Shown: positions 25,861 through 33,281 of the stretch, piece by piece
Layout: each line of letters starts with the position of its first letter
Position numbering within the stretch: the stretch's first letter is position 1
NCBI GenBank assembly: GCA_002354035.1
Contig: DEKU01000061.1
Location: 5,806-46,544, forward strand
DNA: 40,739 nt
From: Bacteroidales bacterium UBA2714
GTDB lineage: Bacteria; Bacteroidota; Bacteroidia; Bacteroidales; P3
Reading direction: 5' to 3'
The notes under the pieces: generated by a model
Told to the model about the DNA's origin: nothing
What the model saw: only the letters and a program-made list of their open reading frames with translations
Database searches by the model: none
Position numbers and translations under genes: made by a program

Positions 25861-25988
25861 CCTCACCAGCCTAACCCTTGCTTGCATGATACAGCCATGA
25901 CAACGACTGGCGATTATGTAAATTCCTGAGCGTCTGCCCCTATAGAAAACAATCCTACTCCAGAACCATCACAGAATTGGAGTCCGGC

Positions 25989-26029
25989 GAGAAGTGATTA
26001 GTGGATGTATTTTTCACTAATCACTTCTC
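25989..26029. repeat. Perfect 15-base inverted repeat between the T9SS cargo gene and gyrB
   Basis: GAGAAGTGATTAGTG and CACTAATCACTTCTC form a perfect 15-base stem with an 11-base loop (GATGTATTTTT). There is no T-run after the stem on either strand, so it is not a standard intrinsic terminator. It lies 129 bases after the upstream stop and 58 bases before the gyrB promoter box. Confidence 0.7.
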
Positions 26030-26086
26030 TCACGTTAAGACATTCTAATTTTCAATTTTTATTGCCGCCGTGTCGGGAAAAATTTG

Positions 26087-26094
26087 TATCTTTG
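26087..26094 (+). promoter_or_regulatory. Bacteroidetes -7 box (TATCTTTG) for gyrB
   Basis: TATCTTTG lies 34 bases before the gyrB ATG, preceded by AATTTG. It matches the consensus and the boxes of dnaN and queA exactly. Confidence 0.65.
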
Positions 26095-26128
26095 CAAATT
26101 ATTTGCGACAAAAACGTAGTATCTAAAT

Positions 26129-28084
26129 ATGAGCGAAACAACACGTAGCACTAACGATTATAGTGCAAGCAACATTACTGTATTAGAAGGCCTTGAGGCC
26201 GTGCGGGTGCGTCCGGCAATGTATATAGGCGATGTGAACTTCCGCGGACTGCACCACCTGGTATACGAGGTGGTGGACAACTCAATCGACGAGGCTTTGG
26301 CGGGATTCTGCACCAAGATTTATGTCAGCATCAACAAGGACAACAGCATCACCGTGGAGGACAACGGGCGAGGCATACCCGTGGACATGCACGAGAAGGA
26401 GCACCGGTCGGCACTCGAAGTGGTGATGACGGTGCTGCATGCCGGCGGCAAGTTCGACAAAGGCAGCTATAAGGTGAGCGGTGGCCTGCACGGCGTGGGC
26501 GTGAGCTGCGTGAACGCGCTGAGCGAACACATGATAGTCAACGTGTATCGCGGCGGCAAGGTGTGGCAGCAAGAATACAGCAAGGGCAAACCCCTCTATG
26601 CCGTGAAAACTGTGGGCGACACCGACAAGACAGGCACTCGCATCACTTTCCACCCCGACCCGACTATCTTCACCACCACCACCTACGACTACAACACACT
26701 GCTGGAGCGCATGCGCGAGCTGGCCTACCTGAACAAAGGCATCGACATCACCATCGAGGACCTCCGCCCGGAAGAGGGCAAAGAGGAGACCAACGGCCCC
26801 TCGCGGAGCGACCACTTCTTCAGCCAGGACGGCCTGCGCGACTTTATAGCCTATCTGGACGAGAACCGCGAAAAGCTGATGCCCGAAGCCATCTATATCG
26901 AGGGCGAGCGCAACGGCATCCCCATCGAGATCGCCATGCAGTATAACAACACTTACAACGAGAATATCCACAGCTATGTGAACAATATCAACACCCACGA
27001 GGGCGGCACCCACCTGGCCGGTTTCCGCAGCGGACTGACCCGCACGCTGAAAGCCTATGCCGACAAGAGCGGCATGCTGGCCAAAGCCAAGGTGGAGATC
27101 AGCGGCGACGACTTCCGCGAGGGCCTGACGGCCATCATCAGCGTGAAGGTGGCCGAGCCGCAGTTCGAAGGCCAGACCAAGACCAAGCTCGGCAACAACG
27201 AAGTGCGTGGAGCCGTGGACAGCGCCGTCAGCGAGATGCTGGAGAACTACCTCGAAGAGCATCCCAACGAGGCCAAGACCATCGTGGAGAAAGTGATACT
27301 GGCCGCCCGTGCCCGCCAGGCCGCTCGCAAAGCCCGCGAGATGGTGCAGCGCGGCAACGTGTTCAGCAGTGCCGGACTGCCCGGCAAACTGGCCGACTGC
27401 CAGGATGGCGACCCGTCCATGTGCGAAATCTACTTTGTGGAGGGCGACTCGGCAGGCGGAAGCGCCAAACAGGGCCGCGACCGCCGCTACCAGGCCATCC
27501 TTCCCCTAAGAGGTAAAATCCTCAATGTAGAGAAAGCCATGCGCCACCGCGCTTTCGAGAGCGAGGAAATCCGCAACATCTATACCGCCCTCGGCGTGAC
27601 CGTAGGCACACCCGAGGACAGCCAAGCCCTGAACCTCTCGAAGCTGCGCTACCACAAGGTGATCATCATGACCGATGCCGATGTGGACGGCGCCCATATC
27701 GACACCCTGATGCTGACCTTCTTCTTCCGCTATATGCCCGAGCTGATCGAGAACGGCTACGTCTACCTGGCCACACCGCCGCTCTATCTCGTGAAAAAAG
27801 GCAACAAAAGCCACTACTGCTGGACCGAAGAGGAGCGCGAGCAAGCCATGATAGCCGTGGGCGACAAGGGCGTGCACGTGCAGCGCTACAAAGGTCTGGG
27901 TGAGATGAACCCCGAGCAGCTGTGGGAAACCACCATGGACCCCGAGAACCGCCAGCTGCGACAGGTGACCATCGAGAATGCCGCCAGCGCGGACCGCGTC
28001 TTCAGCATGCTGATGGGCGACGACGTCCCCCCACGCCGCGAATTCATCGAGCGCAACGCCACCTACGCCACCATCGACGCATAA
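26129..28084 (+). CDS. gyrB: DNA gyrase subunit B
   Basis: GyrB supplies the ATPase of DNA gyrase, which introduces negative supercoils. The 651-residue product has the ATP-binding GHKL domain (EVVDNSIDEALAG, VEDNGRGIPVD, SGGLHGVGVSCVNALS), the transducer domain (about 225-400), and the TOPRIM/C-terminal domain (EGDSAGGSAKQGRDR, PLRGKILNVEKA, MTDADVDGAHI, QRYKGLGEMNPEQLWETTMD). It lacks the extra insertion of the long enterobacterial GyrB, as expected for Bacteroidetes. The quinolone-region glutamate of EGDSAGG and the two Asp of DADVDG are intact. It is first in a run with pepE, a DUF805 protein and nfo, though pepE may have its own promoter. Confidence 0.98.
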   Translation: MSETTRSTNDYSASNITVLEGLEAVRVRPAMYIGDVNFRGLHHLVYEVVDNSIDEALAGFCTKIYVSINKDNSITVEDNGRGIPVDMHEKEHRSALEVVMTVLHAGGKFDKGSYKVSGGLHGVGVSCVNALSEHMIVNVYRGGKVWQQEYSKGKPLYAVKTVGDTDKTGTRITFHPDPTIFTTTTYDYNTLLERMRELAYLNKGIDITIEDLRPEEGKEETNGPSRSDHFFSQDGLRDFIAYLDENREKLMPEAIYIEGERNGIPIEIAMQYNNTYNENIHSYVNNINTHEGGTHLAGFRSGLTRTLKAYADKSGMLAKAKVEISGDDFREGLTAIISVKVAEPQFEGQTKTKLGNNEVRGAVDSAVSEMLENYLEEHPNEAKTIVEKVILAARARQAARKAREMVQRGNVFSSAGLPGKLADCQDGDPSMCEIYFVEGDSAGGSAKQGRDRRYQAILPLRGKILNVEKAMRHRAFESEEIRNIYTALGVTVGTPEDSQALNLSKLRYHKVIIMTDADVDGAHIDTLMLTFFFRYMPELIENGYVYLATPPLYLVKKGNKSHYCWTEEEREQAMIAVGDKGVHVQRYKGLGEMNPEQLWETTMDPENRQLRQVTIENAASADRVFSMLMGDDVPPRREFIERNATYATIDA

Positions 28085-28127
28085 CAGTATGCTGTAATCG
28101 AAACGATGGCAGGTTGAACATCGGTTG

Positions 28128-28135
28128 CATCTTTG
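28128..28135 (+). promoter_or_regulatory. Imperfect -7 box (CATCTTTG) before pepE
   Basis: CATCTTTGCA differs by one base from the TATCTTTG boxes seen elsewhere here. It lies 72 bases before the pepE ATG and 43 bases after gyrB, so pepE may be transcribed separately as well as by read-through. Confidence 0.35.
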
Positions 28136-28207
28136 CAAGTAATTAGATATATCAACACATCAACATATCTGAATATCAACAAAAGACATACCCATAAAAA
28201 ACACATT

Positions 28208-28957
28208 ATGGATAAACGTAATCTTCTTCTTATCAGCAACAGCACCATGCGTGGCGAGGCTTATCTCGGCTGGTGCAAAGACATGATTGCCGATTTCTGC
28301 AAGCGGCACAATGTAAAACGGGTACTTTTCGTCCCTTATGCCGGCGTGAGCCTGGCCGAGGGCGGACTGACCAAGAGCTACGACGCCTACGAGGCAAAAG
28401 TGGCCAAGGTCTATGCCGAATTCGGCGTGAAACTGACAAGCGTCCACCATAAGGCATTGCCCATTAATGCTGTTTACGACACTGACTGCGTGGCTGTGGG
28501 CGGTGGCAACACCTTCCACCTGGTCCGTCAGCTGCAGCGCACGGGTCTGATGCAGGCCATCCGCCAGCGCGCCTTCGACGGCATGCCTTACATGGGCTGG
28601 AGCGCCGGCAGCAACGTGGCCGGTCCTACGCTGTGCACCACCAACGACATGCCCATCGTGATGCCCGACTCCTTCGACTGCATGGGACTGGTGCCGTTCC
28701 AGATCAACCCGCACTACACCGACTTCTTCGACCCCAAACACGGCGGCGAGACCCGCGACGACCGCTTGAAAGAGTACATCATGGTCAACCCGAAAGCCAC
28801 CGTGGCCGCCATCCGTGAGGCAACCGCCTTGTTGCTCGAGGAAGGCAACCTGAAGCTGATTGGCAAACCTAACAAAATGAAGGTCTTCAAGACCAAGATG
28901 GAGAACACCAAAGAGTACGCCCTCGAGGACAACCTCAACTTCCTGTTGAAAGCTTAA
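28208..28957 (+). CDS. pepE: Dipeptidase E (peptidase family S51)
   Basis: PepE is a cytosolic serine peptidase that cleaves dipeptides with an N-terminal aspartate. The product has 249 residues, a little longer than Salmonella PepE (229). The nucleophile Ser is in the elbow MGWSAGSNVAGP (about residue 138), with the acid and His of the triad expected in the following MPIVMPDSFDCMG and QINPHYTDFF segments. VAVGGGNTFHLVRQLQRTG is the conserved glycine block. It starts after a 123-base gap behind gyrB and is followed 12 bases later by a DUF805 gene. Confidence 0.92.
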   Translation: MDKRNLLLISNSTMRGEAYLGWCKDMIADFCKRHNVKRVLFVPYAGVSLAEGGLTKSYDAYEAKVAKVYAEFGVKLTSVHHKALPINAVYDTDCVAVGGGNTFHLVRQLQRTGLMQAIRQRAFDGMPYMGWSAGSNVAGPTLCTTNDMPIVMPDSFDCMGLVPFQINPHYTDFFDPKHGGETRDDRLKEYIMVNPKATVAAIREATALLLEEGNLKLIGKPNKMKVFKTKMENTKEYALEDNLNFLLKA

Positions 28958-28969
28958 TGGTCGTATCAC

Positions 28970-29512
28970 ATGAAGTGGTTTATCAAATGTTTCAAACAGT
29001 ATGCCGACTTTGAGGGCCGTGCCCGCAGGAAGGAATACTGGTGGTTTTGGCTGATATACCTTATTGTCAGTGTAGTTTTGATAATCGGATGGATGGTTCC
29101 GATAGTAAATATGGCCGCTGCCTCCGCGTCGGCCGATGAGCTTGATGAGATGGAGTTCTACGGCTTAATGCTGGACAATCTGGCCAATCCCTTCTTGATA
29201 ATTTGGCTTTTGTTCTATCTGGCCACACTGATTCCGGGCATCGCCGTATCGGTGCGCCGACTGCACGACATCGGCAAGTCGGGCTGGTGGTACCTCCTGC
29301 CCCTTGGCACCTCGTTGCTGAACTCAGTGGCCGAGCTGCTTGACGAATCGCATATAGGGCTGACCCTCATACTGATGTTGATATCACTCGGCGCCGGCAT
29401 CCTCTTCTTGGTATGGATGTTCACCGACTCGCAGTATGGTCCCAACCAGTGGGGACCCAACCCCAAAGGTGAAAGTAACCCCACAGAAGAACAGAACACC
29501 CTCGAACCATGA
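28970..29512 (+). CDS. DUF805 family membrane protein
   Basis: A 180-residue protein with the family's N-terminal pattern (FKQYADFEGRARRKEYWWF), four hydrophobic helices (about residues 25-50, 70-95, 105-118 and 125-148) and the conserved RRLHDIGKSGWW block before a final SQYGPNQWGPNPKG. This is the DUF805 family of inner-membrane proteins, whose function is not known. Its stop overlaps the nfo start as ATGA, so it is translationally coupled to the endonuclease gene. Confidence 0.9.
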   Translation: MKWFIKCFKQYADFEGRARRKEYWWFWLIYLIVSVVLIIGWMVPIVNMAAASASADELDEMEFYGLMLDNLANPFLIIWLLFYLATLIPGIAVSVRRLHDIGKSGWWYLLPLGTSLLNSVAELLDESHIGLTLILMLISLGAGILFLVWMFTDSQYGPNQWGPNPKGESNPTEEQNTLEP

Positions 29513-30345
29513 AATATATCGGAGCACACGTCAGCGCCTCTGGAGGCATAAGCAACGCCATCCTCAATGCCGAGGCCATTGGAGCCAATGCCTTTGCCCT
29601 CTTCACCCGCAATCAGCGCAGCTGGGTGAGCAAACCCCTCGCCCAAGATGAGATACACACATTCCGTACGCTCCTGTCCGACAGGGGGTTCGAACCCCGC
29701 TATGTGCTGCCCCACGACAGCTATCTCATCAACCTCGGCTCGCCCGACGGCGACACCCTTGCCAAAAGCCGAGCCGCCTTTCTCGACGAGATGCGCCGCG
29801 CCCAGCAGCTGGGACTGACCATGCTGAACTTCCATCCCGGAAGCCACCTCAACAAGATCAGCGAGGAGGAGTGCCTCGACCAGATAGCCCGCGAAATCAA
29901 TGGCGCCCTGGCCGAGACCGAAGGGGTGACCGCTGTCATCGAGAACACCGCCGGGCAGGGAAGCAACCTCGGATGGCGTTTCGAGCACATACGCCGCATC
30001 ATCGACGGCGTGGACGACAAAAGCCGAGTGGGCGTGTGCATCGACACCTGCCACACCCTCGCCGCCGGCTACGACCTGAGCACAGAGATGGGCTACCAGT
30101 TCTGCTTTGAGGATTTTGAGAACATTATCGGTATGGACTACCTGCGTGCCATCCACCTCAACGACAGCAAAAAAGCCTCCGGCTCGCACGTCGACCGCCA
30201 CGAGACACTCGGCAATGGTTTCCTGGGCCGCGACTTCTTTGTGCGTTTCATGCACGACCCCCGTTTCGACAACATGCCCATCATCCTCGAAACGCCTGAC
30301 CCCACGCTGTGGAAACAGGAGATAGAATGGCTCCGCAGCCTGTAG
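29509..30345 (+). CDS. nfo: Endonuclease IV (apurinic/apyrimidinic endonuclease)
   Basis: Nfo cuts DNA 5' to abasic sites and removes damaged 3' ends in base-excision repair, using three zinc ions. The 278-residue TIM barrel shows GAHVSASGG at the N-terminus and the metal ligands in NFHPGSHLN, VIENTAGQG, VCIDTCHTLAAGYD, IHLNDSK, DRHETLGNG and ILETPD, all intact. It overlaps the DUF805 gene by four bases and is followed by a strong terminator at 30440-30475, so it closes the gyrB-pepE-DUF805-nfo run. Confidence 0.97.
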   Translation: MKYIGAHVSASGGISNAILNAEAIGANAFALFTRNQRSWVSKPLAQDEIHTFRTLLSDRGFEPRYVLPHDSYLINLGSPDGDTLAKSRAAFLDEMRRAQQLGLTMLNFHPGSHLNKISEEECLDQIAREINGALAETEGVTAVIENTAGQGSNLGWRFEHIRRIIDGVDDKSRVGVCIDTCHTLAAGYDLSTEMGYQFCFEDFENIIGMDYLRAIHLNDSKKASGSHVDRHETLGNGFLGRDFFVRFMHDPRFDNMPIILETPDPTLWKQEIEWLRSL

Positions 30346-30439
30346 CCGAACTGGTTGGAGACATACGACAAACCGATTCCGTCAAACACTCGGAACAGTC
30401 ACGACGCGAAAACAACATTCATTTTTCGATTCAACCCAC

Positions 30440-30475
30440 AGGCCTTGCCGCACAAAAGCGGCAAGGCCTTTTATT
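30440..30475 (+). terminator. Strong Rho-independent terminator after nfo
   Basis: A 12-base stem AGGCCTTGCCGC / GCGGCAAGGCCT with a short ACAAAA loop, followed by TTTTATT. It is 95 bases after the nfo stop. Confidence 0.9.
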
Positions 30476-30779
30476 AATTTGAGGATCCACACTGGTTTGC
30501 CGACATTTTGCCTGTATTTATTCTCTTGTTCATAAATAAACAAGAAATAATATACAAAGTAAATAGAAAATAAATGACCACCCTCGATACAATTGCGGCT
30601 GGGCCACTGGGTGATTCAATCTCGGCTGCCAGTGGTTGCTGTCATAACAAGTAATTATCAACATAACAAAAGCTTGCTGACAAAATCCCTTGATGTCAGC
30701 TATTGGAAATGACGCAACGGGCTGGCCACTGTGGCGGTCTGTTCCTTGTCGGCTGGGAGACGACTTTCCGAATGGGGAC
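30476..30779. other. Gene-free region with several inverted repeats
   Basis: No credible protein gene was found. Three hairpins can be drawn: CTTGTT/AACAAG at 30522-30542, CCACTGG/CCAGTGG around 30604-30634, and GCTGACA/TGTCAGC at about 30675-30699. A small open frame on the minus strand (30530-30805) runs through the terminator and has no coding character. The region may hold a structured RNA, but no exact -7 box precedes it on either strand. Confidence 0.4.
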
Positions 30780-30815
30780 AAAAAGGGGCGTACCACGCGT
30801 GGCACGCCCCTTTTT
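30780..30815. terminator. Bidirectional terminator at the 3' end of the elbB operon
   Basis: GGGGCGT / ACGCCCC encloses the palindrome CCACGCGTGG, with AAAAA before and TTTTT after, so it can work on both strands. It lies 18 bases beyond the elbB stop. Confidence 0.85.
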
Positions 30816-30832
30816 ATGAACAGGTAGGGAAC

Positions 30833-31483
30833 CTATTGGCCGTCGCGCTCCAGCGCTGCAACCATGTTTTCGGCACCAGCGAAAATCTCGCTGATGCGTG
30901 TCCCGACCATATAAGCGGGGGTAGTGTAAACATGGTGCTGGCTGTCAACACACACATCTGTTACGCCACAGTGCTGCACATCGGCGCCCAGTTTGGCTGC
31001 CGCATGCGACGCGGCATTCTCGCCGCCAAGCGTGAGTTTGACACCTTCTGGGCCGAGGACCTTGGCCAGCACCATCGGTGCGATGCACATGGCAAGGACG
31101 GGTTTATGCTGCCGATAGGCGTCGAGGATGGCTTGCTCCACATCAGGGCGAACGGTCATCGCCTCGCCGTCGAAGGCATAGCTCGAGAGGTTGCGCGCAG
31201 CTCCCATGCCGCCGGGCAGGGCCAGCGCATCAAAGTCCGCAGCACGATATTGTGTAAGCGGCTGGATGTCGCCACGGGCTATACGGGCGGACTCTACCAA
31301 TATGTCACGGCGGTCGCCATGCTCGTTGCCGTCGAGGTGGCTCACTACGGCATACTCCCCTTGGGGGGCAAAACACTGATAGTGCCAACCCCGGCGGTCA
31401 ATGGCAAGAAGGAGGGAGAGGGTCTCTTGCAGTTCGCTGCCGTCGCGGTTGCCACAGCCTGAAAGAATGATTGCGATGTTCAT
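30833..31483 (-). CDS. elbB: Isoprenoid biosynthesis glyoxalase ElbB (DJ-1/PfpI superfamily)
   Basis: ElbB is a cytosolic protein of the DJ-1/PfpI fold with glyoxalase activity, known in E. coli as the sigma cross-reacting protein and linked to isoprenoid synthesis. The 216-residue product shows AIILSGCGNRDGSE at the N-terminus, the LPGGMGAARNLSSYA block, the nucleophile Cys in AMCIAPMVLA (about residue 133) and the C-terminal PAYMVGTRISEIFAG. Its start overlaps the stop of the upstream repeat protein as ATGA. It ends a three-gene minus-strand unit closed by the terminator at 30780-30815. Confidence 0.93.
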   Translation of the reverse strand: MNIAIILSGCGNRDGSELQETLSLLLAIDRRGWHYQCFAPQGEYAVVSHLDGNEHGDRRDILVESARIARGDIQPLTQYRAADFDALALPGGMGAARNLSSYAFDGEAMTVRPDVEQAILDAYRQHKPVLAMCIAPMVLAKVLGPEGVKLTLGGENAASHAAAKLGADVQHCGVTDVCVDSQHHVYTTPAYMVGTRISEIFAGAENMVAALERDGQ

Positions 31484-33243
31484 AATCCTATGATTTTTTC
31501 TATTTTGTCGATATCTGTGATGCGGTACAGGCGGGCGTCTATACTGCCTATCTCGTTGGTGTTGGCCTTCTCAAGCAGTTCGTTCTGCACTGAGATGAAC
31601 GACTCCAGCTGGCGGCAATAGACATAGACCTCGGACGTGTGGTTGATAGCCTTGATGGTGATGTAGGTTTTCTCCAGACGGGTGTAGGCCTTGCGGATAT
31701 TGCGGAAAGGACTGAGCACCGGATCAAGGACGCTTTCGAGGCGACGATACTCCTGAAAAAGTTGTATGGCATGCACACACTTGTTCTCTGTATCGATGAA
31801 GTCACGCAGGTCGGAGATAAAGTGGCTTCCGTCGATGGTGCTGATAAAGGAGGGGGTGAGCACCATTTGCTTGCGGATGGTCTGATAGCCGTTGTAGACT
31901 ATCATGTGGCTCATCCAGCCTTTGCTTATGGTGTCTTTCAGTCGGTCGATCTCTTTTCTGAGTTCGATGATGGTGTCGTACTGGCGCTGAAGGGTCTCGA
32001 AATAGTCCAGCTCCTGGGCAAAACGCTCGGCGTCGTCCACCGACCGGTAGGCCGGCTTGGGGGTTTCGGATTTGGGGTAGAGCTGGTTGACCATATTGGA
32101 GTAGGCTTTCGACACATCAGCATAACGCATCGAGCAGCGGGAGCTGATGGAGTCGCCATGTTCGAGAATGAGGGCAAGGCGGTTATAATCGTGCAGATAG
32201 CTGTCTTGCACCTCTATGAACTCTTTCATGTGGCCGATAAACTGGTCGGCGTTGGACGCTGTGGTGAAGGTAGGCACCAGATTGACACTTGAGGCCACCT
32301 CTTGATAGGTCTTGACCACCTGACGGAAGCGCGAGCCATAGAGCTGGCTGATTCGCTCGGAGTTGGCAGTGATTTTCTCGCGCAGGTCGACCACGTTGAG
32401 ATAGCAGTCCTGCACATGCAGCACCGACTTGAGGCTGTCAATGTAGCTGTAGTAGGAGTCGATGGTGGAGAATTTGATGGCACCCGCAGGCAGTGAGGAG
32501 AATCGTTGGTAGGCGCGGAACACATCGTTGTGGGTATGTCCGCAACGGATTTTAAGTGTGTTGTAGAAATTCTTGATACGGTTGCGATAGCTGCCAGTGC
32601 CCAAGAGGTTGGTGATAAGGTGCTGCTGGAACTGGATGAAGTGGTCCAACTCTTCGAGGTAGGAATCGGTGACGGTAATCTTTGAAAGGTCGTAACGGTT
32701 ATAGACCGAAAGATAGGCATAGTAGATGTCTTTCAGCTCTTTTTTCCGGTCGGCGTCGCTGATGCCGAACCCCTCGCAGGTGTTGACGATGGTGCGGTGC
32801 AGACGGGCTATAGTGTCTTTGCGCTGGTTGTAGGCCGACTGCTGCACATGTTCCTGGCGGAAGTGTTCCCGCTCGATGTAATAATGGGCTTTGTTCAGCA
32901 CAAACGACGAGAGGTCGTTGAGTTTCTGACGGTAAAAATCGTAGTCTTTAAGGCATGTCGTGGCGTCCACCCACACCGTATCGCCTTTGTGCTTGTAGTC
33001 ATAGAGCATCACATTCTGGAATGCCAGCACACGGGCATTGAGCGAGACGCACGAATCGGTCAGAACCTGATTGTTGCCCGGAAGGCTGTCCAGATAGAGG
33101 GCCACCACCGCCGTGTCGTCGAGGAAATGGGCAGGGATGCCGAACTCAGGGGCTATGTCCTTAACCGAAAGGGTGGTTACCCCCTGGGCACGGACACCGA
33201 TGAAGGTCAGACAGAATGCGACTAAAATAAGCGTTCTCTTCAT
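31480..33243 (-). CDS. Secreted protein made of about 70-residue helical repeats, function unknown
   Basis: I do not recognise this 587-residue family. It has a signal peptide (MKRTLILVAFCLTFIGVRAQ) and is otherwise almost wholly helical and charged. Six repeats can be aligned by eye: LDHFIQFQ (199), LKSVLHVQ (271), MKEFIEVQ (339), LDYFETLQ (412), LRDFIDTE (479) and LESFISVQ (546), spaced 67-73 residues; each of the first five is followed by a second landmark, VFRAYQ (241), VVKTYQ (309), VSKAYS (377), VYNGYQ (449) and IRKAYT (516). This suggests a periplasmic solenoid or bundle scaffold. It starts 38 bases after the PurF-like stop and overlaps elbB by ATGA, so it is expressed with both. No membrane anchor beyond the signal peptide is visible. 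Confidence 0.85.
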   Translation of the reverse strand: MKRTLILVAFCLTFIGVRAQGVTTLSVKDIAPEFGIPAHFLDDTAVVALYLDSLPGNNQVLTDSCVSLNARVLAFQNVMLYDYKHKGDTVWVDATTCLKDYDFYRQKLNDLSSFVLNKAHYYIEREHFRQEHVQQSAYNQRKDTIARLHRTIVNTCEGFGISDADRKKELKDIYYAYLSVYNRYDLSKITVTDSYLEELDHFIQFQQHLITNLLGTGSYRNRIKNFYNTLKIRCGHTHNDVFRAYQRFSSLPAGAIKFSTIDSYYSYIDSLKSVLHVQDCYLNVVDLREKITANSERISQLYGSRFRQVVKTYQEVASSVNLVPTFTTASNADQFIGHMKEFIEVQDSYLHDYNRLALILEHGDSISSRCSMRYADVSKAYSNMVNQLYPKSETPKPAYRSVDDAERFAQELDYFETLQRQYDTIIELRKEIDRLKDTISKGWMSHMIVYNGYQTIRKQMVLTPSFISTIDGSHFISDLRDFIDTENKCVHAIQLFQEYRRLESVLDPVLSPFRNIRKAYTRLEKTYITIKAINHTSEVYVYCRQLESFISVQNELLEKANTNEIGSIDARLYRITDIDKIEKIIGL

Positions 33244-33281
33244 TAGTTAATGTGGATAGTATTGTTAGTTTGTTATCTGTT

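Noticed and set aside
29685..29698. tRNA T-arm-like sequence GGGGTTCGAACCCC
   Set aside because: It lies in frame within nfo (Gly-Phe-Glu-Pro) and no acceptor, D or anticodon arm can be found around it.
30530..30805. Minus-strand open frame of 91 codons between nfo and elbB
   Set aside because: It starts inside the bidirectional terminator and its product has no coding character.
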